From contig OX457031.1 in the NCBI GenBank assembly GCA_949752745.1, positions 4,653,967 through 4,717,966 of the forward strand: a DNA stretch of 64,000 nt. Direction: 5' to 3'. Positions 1 to 12,132 of the stretch are shown here, one piece after another. How positions within the stretch are numbered: position 1 is the first letter of the stretch; every line of letters starts with the position of its first letter. Source of the stretch: Protula sp. h YS-2021 (Eukaryota > Annelida > Polychaeta > Sabellida > Serpulidae). Made by a program: the position numbers and the translations under genes. Below the pieces are notes generated by a model. It did not search any database, was not told where the DNA came from, and worked only from the letters and a program-made list of their open reading frames with translations.

Positions 1-454
1 GCAAATTACGGAAGGAAAATTGATTTATTCAAGGACTTAATAACCTCAGATTAAAATATACCAAGTTTGTAGTTCTAATGGTTTCTTACATCTTTTTTGA
101 TCAAGCGCGCTTGTGATTTCTAATTTTTGGTGGACAAAAACATTTTTCATTTTTTGGATTAGATGCCGTTGTGATATCACGTGGCTTTCTTTTGAATCTA
201 GGCACCGACTACAAACTTGATTGAGTTATTGTCCTAGGGCTGCCAAGTGTCCTTCCCGTTTTATGCGTGTTATATCACGGGTGTCGTTCAGTTTTTGTCC
301 GGACCCGTTTAGACCTTGAGCTTGAAGAAAACACACCACCGGAAACTGGGGCGGGTGGTGGCGAAAAAAAAAGAAGAAGAAACCCACTCGTTTTATACAG
401 CAGGGTCTCGTTATATCGAAACAGCACTTGGCAACACACTTGTGGACACAAATG

Positions 455-516
455 TATATACACGTGAAGACACACATGTCCATACACGTGCTGACACACG
501 TGCTCATACACGTGCC
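455..516. repeat. CACGTG-rich short repeat
   Basis: About four imperfect ~16-bp units of the form ACACACGTGCTCAT carry the palindrome CACGTG (E-box core) or a one-base variant. The unit structure suggests simple repeat expansion rather than a regulatory cluster. Confidence 0.6.
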
Positions 517-1104
517 GATTGCGCATGCGCTTCCGGTTGTTGTCGGGCAATTTGATGAAATGTGTACAGATGAAATCGGTTAATCGTATGGCGAATAGTC
601 GGATATGCCGGATAATTCCTGTGGCAAACTCCACTACCGTTTTCTTTCGTGCATTATGCAATTAACCGTCTTCCACTGTTATAAAATGGCTGTAGTTTGA
701 TTAGTCGCCTGGGTGTCGCTGGAGATAAGGTTTATAGTAGTGCCTTATCTTATCTGAGTGCTCTAAGTGCTTGCTACCAAAAATAAACTGCATTTGATAA
801 ACAGAGCAGTGGTTGGGAGAAATACCCATGAATATAGGCGTGCTGTTGTGACGAGTTTAGATTCGATAATTGTGTTTTTATTCCATAATGTACAATTGGC
901 TGGAGAGATATCTGTATACAAATTATTGCCAAACAATCCTGCTGGCTCAAACGAGACAGTCGTGTTAAAATGACTGCAGTTGAGTGAAGACGATTACAGT
1001 CATTAGGTGGGGAAAAAAAGAGTTTGATATTGTCCGTATTTATGTGTAATAATTACACAGGGTTGTTGCAGATTTTGCCTGTCCACAACTTCCCGAAGGC
1101 CGTA

Positions 1105-1410
1105 ACCGAAATGGCGTGTATCGGTCGGGGTGGGGGGGGGCGTGAAATGGCGTGTGTGGGTGGGGGGGATGGCGTGTGTGGGTGGGGGCGGGGGGGTGAA
1201 ATGGCGTGTGTGTGTGGGGGGGGGGGCGAAATGGCCTGTGTGGGAGACAGCGAAATGGCGTGGATGGGTGGGGTGGTGAAATGGCGTGTGTGTGAGGACG
1301 GGGGCTAAATGGCGTGGGGGGGGGGGTCTGGAGGGGCGAAATGGCGTGTGTGGTTGGGGTTGAAATGGCGTGTGTGGGTTGTGGGGATGAAATGGCGTGT
1401 GTTACGTGAG
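1105..1410 (+). repeat. G-rich minisatellite, core GAAATGGCGTGTGTGGG
   Basis: Eleven units share (GA)AATGGCGTGTGTG followed by 5-12 G. Spacing varies because the G-runs vary. Each unit contributes G-tracts able to form G-quadruplexes on the + strand. The open frame through it is a repeat artefact. Confidence 0.8.
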
Positions 1411-2883
1411 AGGGGGGTTGTGGGCAGTATTAAGGCCATCACTTTCTTCCTACAACACGTAGTGGTAGTTAAAAATATTTAGACTGCAGAATATCTTTCG
1501 TATATATCTGTTTTAGGGGCAAAATATAGAAATTTTCAAAGTTACTTCTGAAACATTCATTTCCATCACGTTGCTTGGGGGAGGGGGGTGGGGGGCTTCA
1601 GTGTGTGTAATATCAGCCTGTACTCTTGTGCTTTGTGTGCACTTGCTATTCTAGTTTCCATCAGTTTTCTGCGGGGCTTAAGATTGTGATATAAACCTGT
1701 ATTCTTATGTTTTATGTGTAGTGGTTGCTCTGGTTTCCACTACGTTGACGCGGGGCTTCAGTGTGTGATATAAACCTGTACTTTAATTTTTTATTTGCAC
1801 TGGCTGCTCTAGTTTCCAGCTGTAGGGCCTCTCTGCCTGTCCCAGTCTTTGGTTTTTAACGGTGATTTGGTTGTGCCTTTGTTAGACTTCGTCAGGTCAT
1901 CCGCGCAAGTAATGATTTCGATAAATGTTGCTACAATGGCCCTGCGAAAACAAACTCAGCGACCGCGGCCTAACAAAGCCAGTAAACTCCTGCGTTCAAA
2001 AGAGAAGCTTAGCCAGGTATCTGGGGTTAAAGATTGTTTTCTCTAATCATAACAAACTGCATAAAGGCTCTGCAAAAGAAGCAAATGAAACCCGTCTGGA
2101 AATTCCAATAGCGCTAGATTGTTACATCTTGTTTTTTCACATCGAGGAACTCATAAGCCTGGATTGTTTTCTGTGGCTTGCAAGCAGTCTAGGCATATGA
2201 AAATACCAAAATATTCGCCTCGAAGGTCATGAGTAGAGTAATGCGCTATAGACGCTGTAAGGTCAGGCAGGAGTATAGTACTTGTGTTCACGAGGGTTTG
2301 GGGATTCGCCAATACATGTGAAATTTGGAGAAATAGCGTGTCAAGGGTAGAGGCATCCTGCTGCACCCCCGTGCCCCCCTCCCTCTCCCTGAACTGCCGG
2401 ATAAAAGTCATCCATTTCAGAGAAAGGGAGATTAAACGGTTGTGATTTGGGACGAAATGAAATGCATGTTTGTTGGGTGGTTGGTGGGGGGGGGGGGGGG
2501 GCTTGGCTGCAGTGTAACAGGTTTATGATAAGTATTTTTGGTTTGTTTAGTAGTTCAGAAATGTTGCAGTGTGTTGCCATTTTTTCCTAGATGGTAATGT
2601 AAACAATAACGGCAATTTGTTCACGTTTCTACAGTGGAATGTGAAGAATGCGTGATACTGGTACAGTGGATCACGCACTGTTCGCACTCCTCACGGGCTT
2701 CTCACGGGTTGTGTAGGTTAGAGGAGGGGACTGTTTATGTTTCTACAGTGAAATATTCGCACTCCTCACTTAGCTGTCATGTTCGCTGGATGCTCATGAA
2801 ATGTGAAGGTTCTGAAGGGGGTTGTTTTTTAGTTTTATGTGTGGTTTTTGTTGTTGTTTTTTTTGCATTATTTAAATAAAATA

Positions 2884-2960
2884 AGTGGGGGTGGGTGTGT
2901 GTGTGTGTGGGGGGGGGGTGTGGGTGGGTGGGGGTGAAGGGGCAGGGGGGGGGGGTGATC
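2884..2960 (+). repeat. G/T-rich low-complexity tract
   Basis: Runs of (GT)n and G8-G10, including GGTGTGTGTGTGTGTGG, with no unit longer than a few bases. Similar poly-G or poly-C tracts recur throughout the window. Confidence 0.7.
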
Positions 2961-3820
2961 CGGTAGATATACCAGTGTGTTAAATAAATATTTGTGCTCC
3001 GAAACTGATGAGAAGCGTAAACTTACACTTCCGACTTGATGGATGAAGAAAGTTGTCCGTGAAACGTCAAGGATGACGTCAGGGGGACAGAGATTGGAAC
3101 AGTCCTCTATTTGTTATCAACTTCACTGAAAAATCGTTGTGTCGTGTGATCCAATTATCTTTCGGACTTTCAAGTGAAGGAAATCGCCTCTTTCGACAAT
3201 AGACTTGGGGCATGCGGGCGTAGGTGTGCATCAAAAGCGTAAATTGGTTGTATGGGTAAAGCTGCGCGTAAAGTAGTTCCGCCCTCCGCCCCTCCGCCAC
3301 ACCCCCCCACCCCCCTCCCCTCTCCCTCAACACATCAACTAGAATCGAGGAAATGGAAAATCCTTCAAGCTGAGAAGAAAAGAATAGCGACTGCTTTGTG
3401 AAGATTTGATAAGTGCTTCGTTTTGTTGAGCAGTTGGGGGCCGCCATAAAACAGCCATTTTGAGCACACTCTGGTGGATTGTTCGTGTCCATGCTTTTAA
3501 GGAGAATTGACCCGCGTGAGCTGGGCATTGAATCCTGATACTATGACATTGTGGCATGGTAATAATGCTCCTCCCCCGCCCCCCCGACCTCTCCCAAACC
3601 CCGCCACACGAGAAGTTTTGTTGGGAGTTCCACGGTATGAGTAAGTTATTCCTGCCTCCCCCCCCCCCCCCCCACCCCAAGCATCTTCATTCACACCCAT
3701 AACATGTATAACGTAATGCGATTCATTAACCGCTCCTATGGTCAATCTGACCTGTCTGACTTCGTAAGGTCATCTGATTTGCCTACTAGAGCCAGATCAG
3801 TTGATTGCAGATGCTGTGAG

Positions 3821-3860
3821 TACAGTTAATTGTACAGTAAACGTTTGTGAATACAGCGGC
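3821..3860 (+). mobile_element. MITE end fragment (TGTACAGTAAA...GTGAATACAGC)
   Basis: The segment closely matches 23019-23054 (GTACAGTAAA, then TTTGTGAATACAGC). In the second copy this is the right end of a foldback element, so this one is a truncated or solo end. Confidence 0.5.
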
Positions 3861-4315
3861 GGGGGGGGGGGGGTGGGGGTGGGGGCATACGGGGTTATTA
3901 CAGGAAGGACACGGACCGCATGTGTTCTCGGGGAATGATCCTGTCACATTTTTGAGATGGACTGATGTTTGGGCCTCATGTAACAAACTCGATAGACAAG
4001 TAGTTATTACATGGCAGCTCCTCGGGGAAAAAAACAAAGATTAGCATTGATTTGGGTGAAGGAAGGGGGGGGGGGGGGTGGAGGGGTGGGGGGCGGCAGA
4101 GCGTTGGATGTTTGCGTTACTTCTTCTTTTAATGCCTTCACTCCATTCCGTTTTGGTTGATGTAAATAAGAAGCTGTTTGACGACTTTGCCTGCGGTGAT
4201 GTAGCTGTGTGAAAATGTGCAATTCCCGTCAGCAGCAGCACTTATGGAGTTTGTGTGGCTGAGGTGTTGGTGGTAGTGTGCAGTTTGGGTCACTATGTTT
4301 TTGGTCGGATGTTGA

Positions 4316-4359
4316 ACAATTCCCGACAAGACAATTCCCGACAAAACAATTCCCGACAG
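4316..4359 (+). repeat. Three copies of ACAATTCCCGACA
   Basis: ACAATTCCCGACA(A)G occurs three times at about 15-bp spacing. It is followed by ACAGTAAAACCTCCGTTACT, which resembles the TIR-like AACCTCGTTA sequences elsewhere in the window. Confidence 0.7.
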
Positions 4360-4577
4360 TAAAACCTCCGTTACTGAATACCTCTACTTACCGTACCGTA
4401 TTCGTGAACATCATTTTCTTCGAATTTCTAACTCTCATTATGTAATGTAATTCACCATCTCTCTTTAGCGAACACCTCTGTATAATGAACCACTGGTTCA
4501 GAAGTTGTTTATGTATTTTACAGGCCATTTCGCAGTCTTGGTGTGCTAATGACCTGCTTGATTTGCACTTCTTTCAG

Positions 4578-4636
4578 ATTCCTTCGTAAACAGCCAAGAA
4601 TGGACCCTCAGCCGTTCCGTGCCAGACTTAAAGCTT
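4578..4636 (+). CDS. AGAP: AGAP exon: segment just before the GTPase-like domain
   Basis: Acceptor CTTTCAG ends at 4577 and donor GTAAGA starts at 4637. The exon enters with two bases of a split codon (G+AT gives Asp) and reads [20 protein letters not shown], ending in phase 0. The [12 protein letters not shown] stretch is the strongly conserved lead-in to the GLD domain of AGAP1/AGAP3. The preceding exon, ending in phase 1, was not found in the window. Confidence 0.93.
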
Positions 4637-7143
4637 GTAAGATATTGTTTTACTTTAGTTAACTTCTAAATAAGGTGTCTTGGTCAAAAGATGCCTTTCA
4701 AAAGAAGTTTGTCATAATTAAAACAATATTCTTCCGGATAGATTGAGATAGAAACTTCCGTATGTGTTTGTTCGTTTTTTTTTTAATATAAACTTGAAAG
4801 TTTCAATTTGAAGTGATTGAAATGTTTAAAAGATCAGTGGAACGTATTACTCCTTGAGTGACGTGGGCGATAATACCGCTACCACTGTGGCATATAAATG
4901 GATTTGGTACAGAACTTTCGGCAGCTGTTATACAAAAGAGAGTCTCAAATCTCAGAAGGTTTATTAAAATTACGTACGTAATGTATCACCTCGTTATAGC
5001 GACATCGCGAAATCTTGTTATAGCGACATAGTATAACTTCGTTATAGCGACAGTATAACCTCGTTATAGCGACAGAGTATGCCGTTATGCAGTACTTTCG
5101 TAGCTCCAGAATAAGGTCATGTGTGTGATTTTTCCACAGGGCATATTGGGAACGATACACAGCGGAAAATCGGCGCTGGTTCATCGATACCTGACCGGTT
5201 CCTATATGCAGGAGGAGTCGCCTGAAGGTGGGTTTTTCAAAGCTTTTCAGTAAGGGACCATTTATGAGATTTTATCCCCTCCCCCCACCCCCCACACACA
5301 CATTCGCCTGTTTTGCGATGTCACTGGTTGACAACAAGTTAGGTGCAGGCACAGTCGCCGAATTCCTCCGCTCCCCTCCCCCTCCCCCCCCCCCCCTTCG
5401 CCCTCACCCTCGTCTTCCACGCCACAATCGCGTCCGACGTATGCACTCTTTTTTTTGGGTGACTTTTAAGCTCGGTTTGTTTTGTCGCGACCCATTGTAT
5501 ACATATTCATAGCTTGCTCACGCGTGCAGGTGAGCATTTCGGGGATGCATAGCATTATTGTACCCATGGTGTTATTGTACTCATGGTGTTATTGCACCCA
5601 TGGTGTTATTGTACCCGTGGTGTTATTGTACCCATGGTGTTATTGTACCCATAATTTTATTGCTCGCATTACACCCATTGCGTTGTTGCACCCAGGGCTT
5701 TATTGCACACATGATGCTTTTGAACTGATGACGTTATTGCACCCATGGTCTTATGGTGCTCATGATTTTATTGCACCATGGTGTTAGTGCAACCCTAATG
5801 TTATTGCCCGGGGGGGGGGGGGGGGAGGGGGGTGAGGAAGCAAGCAGTGACACTCTTATACCAGTTCAAGTATATAAGAGGGTAGGCAAGGGTCAGAGGC
5901 ATCAGTCATGGAGACAACAAAGCGAAAGCTTCTCGTACTGTTTTTCTCTTCTCTCAGTAGCCTTGATCGACCTGTGCGTGGCCTTGACCGACCTGTGCGT
6001 GGCCTTGACCGACCTGTCCGTGGCCATGACCGACCTGTGCGTGACCTTGGCCGACCTTTCCGTGGCCATGATCGACCTGTGCGTGGCCTTGACCGACATG
6101 CCCTTGGTCATGACGGACCTGTGCGTGGCCTTGACCGACATGCCCTTGGTCATGACGGACCTGTCCGTGGCCTTGCCCGACCTGTCCGTGGCCTTGCCCG
6201 ACCTGTCCGTGGCCATGACCAACCTGTCCGTGGCCTTGACCGACCTGTCCGTGGCCATGATCGACCTGTGCGTGGCCTTGACTGACCTGTGCGTGGCCTT
6301 GACTGACCTGTGCGTGACCTTGACTGACCTGTGCGTGGCCTTGATCGGCCTGTACGTTGTCGTTTTTTATGGGGGGGGGGGGGAGCCGTTACAGAATCCC
6401 GGACCAGAAGCTAGCGGCATATTCTCGATCTCGAAATACACGAGATTTTCTATAATGTGCTTTAGAGTGGTTTAGTCTTAGTCTCGCATTGCACGAGATT
6501 TACGTGTGGAGATCCAGATCGTCCAATACGTTCTGTTTCTCGTCCAGCACGAGATTTTCCTTCTCTTTCTCGCGTGTTTTCATGATATGAGAGTTTTGAA
6601 TCCGGCAGATTCTGTAGTACCAAAGAGAACAAAATGGCTGGTTTGAACCACAGAGCAAAGGAAATCAATTTGGTTTTGGGATCAGACGTCAGATAAGTGA
6701 CGAGAAAGTGACGAGTCCCTAACGCCAGTATTTGTGAATGCAGGCAGACGACAGCGGCCACAAATTGGCCAGCATTAATCTCTTAGTTGTTATATTTACA
6801 AAGGAACTGTTTCAGACCCAATAAGAACCAAAGAAAAAGAAAAAAAAGTAACGATTCGTGATTATTCCCAACAGACACGCTCTGTTTTGGGCCATTGGCT
6901 ATAGAGCGAACAGGCCTGCCAATTAGCCATGTAACCGTGTAGATTGAGTGGGAGAATTGTAGGTCATTTATTCGGCACTCGCTAATGCAGACGTGTGTAC
7001 ACCCCCCCCCCCCCACCGCTAAAAAAAAAAAAGAACAAAAACCTAATCAATTGCTCGCTGTGGGTGCAGTGCCGAGTAGAAGGTTAAGTGCTCTTGATCT
7101 ACTCTGGAACGCTCTGGGCTTTTGGAGCAAAAAAAAAAAAAAG

Positions 7144-7175
<32 letters not shown>

Positions 7176-10100
7176 TTGACATGAGAAAAGACTATACTTA
7201 TGTCTATACTATAATGCATAATTGTTGCATGCCGTGTTGGGTTTTTTTTTCTTTCTTTCTTTTTTTTTCTTTTTTTTTTGTTTTCATTGCCGGGAACGGT
7301 CCTGTTGTAGTACACAGTGATAATGACCTTTCTGCTTTAGGTTTGGTGTAGAGGTTTGTGACTGCAGCAGTCTTGTTTCACGAACGAGGATTTTTTTCAT
7401 GATTTTTTTTTACGCGGATTAACCATCTTCTTTGCTTGCTAACAAGTTTTTTTTTTCTCTCAGTCATATTTATCACTGTCAATGGGTTGGGTATCTTGTC
7501 AAGAAAAAGGTTGGTTCTGAAAATTATTTTGACAGTCCAGTGTAATAATCTGTATTCTGAAGTAAGGGGATTTTCTTCGTTCTTCCAACCATATGTGCGT
7601 GTAGCCTGAAAAACGGCGCGTTTTAATTTTCATGGTAATGTGTGTCGTTTGCAGAAGAAAATAAGCGGAAAGCGGTGGTGGAGGAGGGTGGGGGGGGGGG
7701 TGGGAGTGAAGGGGTTTGGGGTGGGGGCGTTGAAATAGACAGATCTTGTTTTGTGTATAACAGTGTATTATAAATAAGAATTTATCAAACAAATAAGAAA
7801 TCAGATATTTTTTGTCATGGGTGAACTAACGCATTTTACGACTACGGTAGCCTATTCCGGAGTAAACAACCGACCTTCAAATCCTTTTAAATGGAACGTT
7901 TTTGTGTAATTTTAAATTTAAATATTATAAAACCTGTAAGTAATATATGCTACAATGTAATATATATGAAAAATTTAAAACGTTCTATTCCAGAGAACTT
8001 TTAACTTCGGTAGTCTATTCCAGAATAGACGGTTGTCTATTCCGGAATAGACTACCGTAGTCAATTTAGCCGATTTCACCCATGACAAAAATAATCTGAA
8101 TTCTTATTTGCTTGATAAATTCTTATTTTAAACAATAAAGTGTTGTATGTTGTTTCTGAGTAGTTCCCTAATGGCGGCCACAGTAATGGAGGTGCCATCT
8201 TGTTGTGTGCCATCGTGTTATATGCCATCGTGGTGTGTGCCAGCCTTTCTGCTATAGTCATTGCTCAGTACCGCAGTTCATTGTAGGCGGATGTTACGTT
8301 CCACAATAAGTGAAATGAAAGAAAGGGAGACAGAAAGACAGAAAAGGAGCTTTCGGGGCGTAATAATTTTAGGCGTTGATGGCTGGTTCATACTTCGTTG
8401 TGGTGGACATGTGTCAGTGCGTGTCAATGACGTATGTGGTTGACATGTGTCATGACGTGTGATTGACGTGTGTAATTGACATGTGCCATAACGTGTTATA
8501 GACGTGTGTGATTGGCATGTGCCATGATGTGATTGACTTGTATGATTATGATGTGTCATAACGTGTCATGACCTGAGACTGACGTGTGTGATTGACACGT
8601 GCCATAACGTGTGATTGACATCTGTCATGACGTATGAGTGACTTGTACGATTGGCATGTGTCTTGACGTGTGATTTACGTGCTTGATTGACGTGTGATTG
8701 ACATGTGCCATGACGTATGAATGACTTGTACGATTGGCATGTGTCTTGACGTGTGATGGACGTGTGATTGACATGTGTCATGACGTATGAGTGACTTGTA
8801 CGATTGGCATGTGTCTTGACGTGTGATGGACGTGTGATTGACATGTGTCATGACGTATGAGTGACTTGTACGATTGGCATGTGTCTTGACGTGTGATGGA
8901 CGTGTGATTGACGTGCTTGATTGACGTTTGATTGACGTGCTTGATTGACGTGTGATTGACGTGTGATTGACGTGTGATTGACGTGCTTGATTGACGTGTG
9001 ATTGACGTGCTTGATTGACGTGTGATTGACGCGCTTGATTGACGTGCTTGATTGACGTGTGATTGACGTGCTTGATTGACGTGTGATTGACGTGTGATTG
9101 ACGTGCTTGATTGACGTGTGATGGACGTGTGATTGACGCGCTTGATTGACGTGTGATTGACGTGTGATTGACGTGTGATTGACGTGTGATTGACGTGCTT
9201 GATTGACGTGCTTGATTGACGTGTGATTGACGTGCTTGATGGACGTGTGATTGACGTGCTTGATTGACGTGCTTGGTTGACGTGTGATTGACGTGCTGGA
9301 TTGACGTGCTTTGTTGACGTGCGATTGACGTGCTTGATTGACGTGCTTGATTGACGTGTGATTGACGTGCTTGATTGACGTGTGATTGACGTGCTTGATT
9401 GACGTGTGATTGACGCGCTTGATTGACGTGTGATTGACGTGCTTGATTGACGTGCTTGATTGACGTGTGATTGACGTGTGATTGACGTGCTTGATTGACG
9501 TGTGATTGACGCGCTTGATTGACGTGTGATTGACGTGCTTGGTTGACGTGTGATTGACGTGTGATTGACGTGCTTGATTGACGTGTGATTGACGTGCTTG
9601 ATTGACGTGCTTGATTGACGTGTGATTGACGTGCTTGGTTGACGTGTGATTGACGTGCTTGATTGACGTGTGATGGACGTGTGATTGCCGTGCTTGATTG
9701 ACGTGTGATTGACGTGCTTGATCGACGTGTGATTGACGTGCTTGATTGACGTGTGATTGACGTGCTTGATTGACGTGTGATTGACGTGCTTGATTGACGT
9801 GCTTGATTGACGTGTGATTGACGTGCTTGATCGACGTGTGATTGACGTGCTTGATTGACGTGTGATTGACGTGCTTGATCGACGTGTGATTGACGTGCTT
9901 GATTGACGTGTGATGGACGTGCTTGATTGACGTGCTTGATTGACGTGCTTGATTGACAGGTGGGCGGTTCAAGAAGGACGTGGTTGTGGATGGGCAGAGC
10001 CATTTGCTACTCATACGAGACGAAGGAGGGGAACCGGAAATGCAGGTGAGGAACAAACGTACAACCCTTTAATTAAGTTACATTTATACATTTGTATCTT

Positions 10101-12100
10101 GTTTTACGTAGATATTTATGCAGTATTTTCTTTATTACTGCAATGTTTGTTCTTATTTCGAAGTAACTCAGGTGTTGGTTGATAAGAATCTCTCACTGAG
10201 GCAAAATTTGACAAAAGCTGTGTTCCATTAACCTTTAATTTTCATTTTTTTTTCAATACTTCCGGCTTAAGTGACGTCATGGAATTTTCCATTTCTCTTG
10301 TAGTTCACGCACTGGGTCGATGCCATCATCTTTGTGTTCAGTCTGGAGAATGAAATCAGCTTCAGTAATATCTACACGTTTTACGCTAAAATGGGACATT
10401 TCCGCAACGTGGCGGAAATTCCGGTCATCCTCGTCGGAACGCAAGGTCAGTGGATACGAGAGAACGGAAATTTTCCGATAAGTAGCTGGGAATTTTAAAA
10501 GGCAGTTTGTTTTGCTGGAAAAGATATTTTGGTTGCCAGAAAGAAGTCTGTTCCATATTATTGGTTTATGTGAATATAAATACGAAATTAAGTTGCTTAC
10601 AATAATTGAGTTGTGAATAAATCCAGTTGAGAGCATGTTCCATTTACAAGTGTTTGGATACAACATTGAATACTAGGTCGCTCTGGGGGTGGAGGGGGGG
10701 GGTACTGCAACATTAGTCCGAGTGGCGACGTTATAAATTTTTGTAGGGCGTAGGGCTGCAAAAAAGGCGAATGTTTCCTTGCGTGAGTTGTGGATGGCTC
10801 ACTAATAGTGTCCAAAGCATGAGGGAACGGTGACGTGAAAGCATGAGGGAACGGTGACGTGAAGTAAAGCATGAAGGAATGGTGACGTGATGTAAAGCAT
10901 GAGGGAACGGTGACGTGAGGTAAAGCATGAGGGAACGGTGACGTGAAGTAAAGCATGAGGGAACGGTGACGTGAGGTAAAGCATGAGGGAACGGTGACGT
11001 GAAGTAAAACATGAGGGAATGGTGACGTGAAGTAAAGCATGAGGGAACGGTGACGTAAGGTAAAGCGAGAGGGAACGGTGACGTGAAAGCATGAGGGAAC
11101 GATGACGTGAGGTAAAGCATGAGGGAACGGTGACGTGAGGTAAAGCGAGAGGGAACGGTGACGTGAAGCATGAAGGAACGGTGACGTAAAAGCATGAGGG
11201 AACGGTGACGTGAAAGCATGAGGGAATGGTGACATGAGGTAACACATGGCCGCTTACCTTTTCCGTTGAGTGGTCGATCACTTATGGCGTGCCTTTCGCA
11301 CTGACAGACGCGATCAGTGAGAGCAACCCGCGTGTGATTGACGACACTCGCGCCCGCAAGCTGGCCAGCGACCTCAAGCGCTGCTCCTATTACGAGACGT
11401 GCGCCACGTACGGCCTCAACGTGGAGAGGGTCTTTCACGACGGTGAGTAGTGACACGTGTGATGCCCTTCCCATTCCCCCACCCCCCCCCCCCCCCCTCA
11501 CACCCGCAACGGCCTCAGCGTGGAACGCCTCTTCCACGGCGGTGAGTTGTGACGCCATCCGCCCTCCCCCCCCCCGCCCTTTCTACGGCCCCAGCGTGGA
11601 ACTGGGTGGATTTCCAAAAGATGATGGGTGTGACCCCCCCCCCCGTCCCCCCCTCCCCCCGGGCATATCATCTTCCCACACCTCTCCCCCTGCCCCCGTG
11701 CCCTTAATGTCGAGCAAGTACAAGCAATAACCTGGCCTAGTATGGACAACCCCTCTCTCCACACCCCCCTCCACGGCGGGGACGGGGCCGTAAGTGCAAC
11801 AAGGCCCCCTCCCCTCCCCGCTGCACGTGCAAATTTAGTACGGGGTGACTTTGGCAAATCTGGATATTGGTTGTGTCCAAAGAATATGATGAAAAATATA
11901 TGGATCTAAAATGTAATTTAAAATAATAAAAAAAAAAAAAAAACAAATCAAAAAAAAAAAAAAAAAAAAAAACGCGAAACAGGAAATAGGTTCATTTATT
12001 TCTCTCCTGATTACTGCTGAGTTATTATGTCTCCCCGACCAAGGGGAGACATATAGTGTTTGTACGTTCTGTGTGTGTGTATGTGTGTACGTGTGTGTGT

Positions 12101-12132
<32 letters not shown>

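Larger units (their letters stand above)
1..4577. other. Upstream intron (or 5' flank) of AGAP
   Basis: No exon of the N-terminal part of AGAP was recognised here. The stretch holds E-box-like repeats (455-516), a G-rich minisatellite (1105-1410), G/T- and poly-G/C-rich tracts (about 2480, 2884-2960, 3300, 3660, 3862, 4065, 4080) and a MITE-like fragment (3821-3860). An ATG in good context at 1936 opens a short frame but has no donor in the required phase. Confidence 0.6.

Noticed and set aside
430..520. Cluster of CACGTG E-boxes as a promoter element
   Set aside because: The sites are units of a tandem repeat, and CACGTG recurs in several unrelated arrays (21793, 39462). There is no evidence of a promoter here.
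1849..2046. ATG at 1936 in good context, M-A-L-R-K-Q-T-Q-R-P-R-P-N as a first coding exon of AGAP
   Set aside because: The likely donor CAG|GTATCT leaves phase 0, but the exon at 4578 needs phase 1. There is no resemblance to AGAP N-termini.
8675..10056. Minus-strand frames of 402-442 codons rich in H-V-N-Q-A-R-Q-S
   Set aside because: They translate the GACGTG minisatellite and cross a certain AGAP exon on the other strand. Two frames are open at once, as expected of an array.
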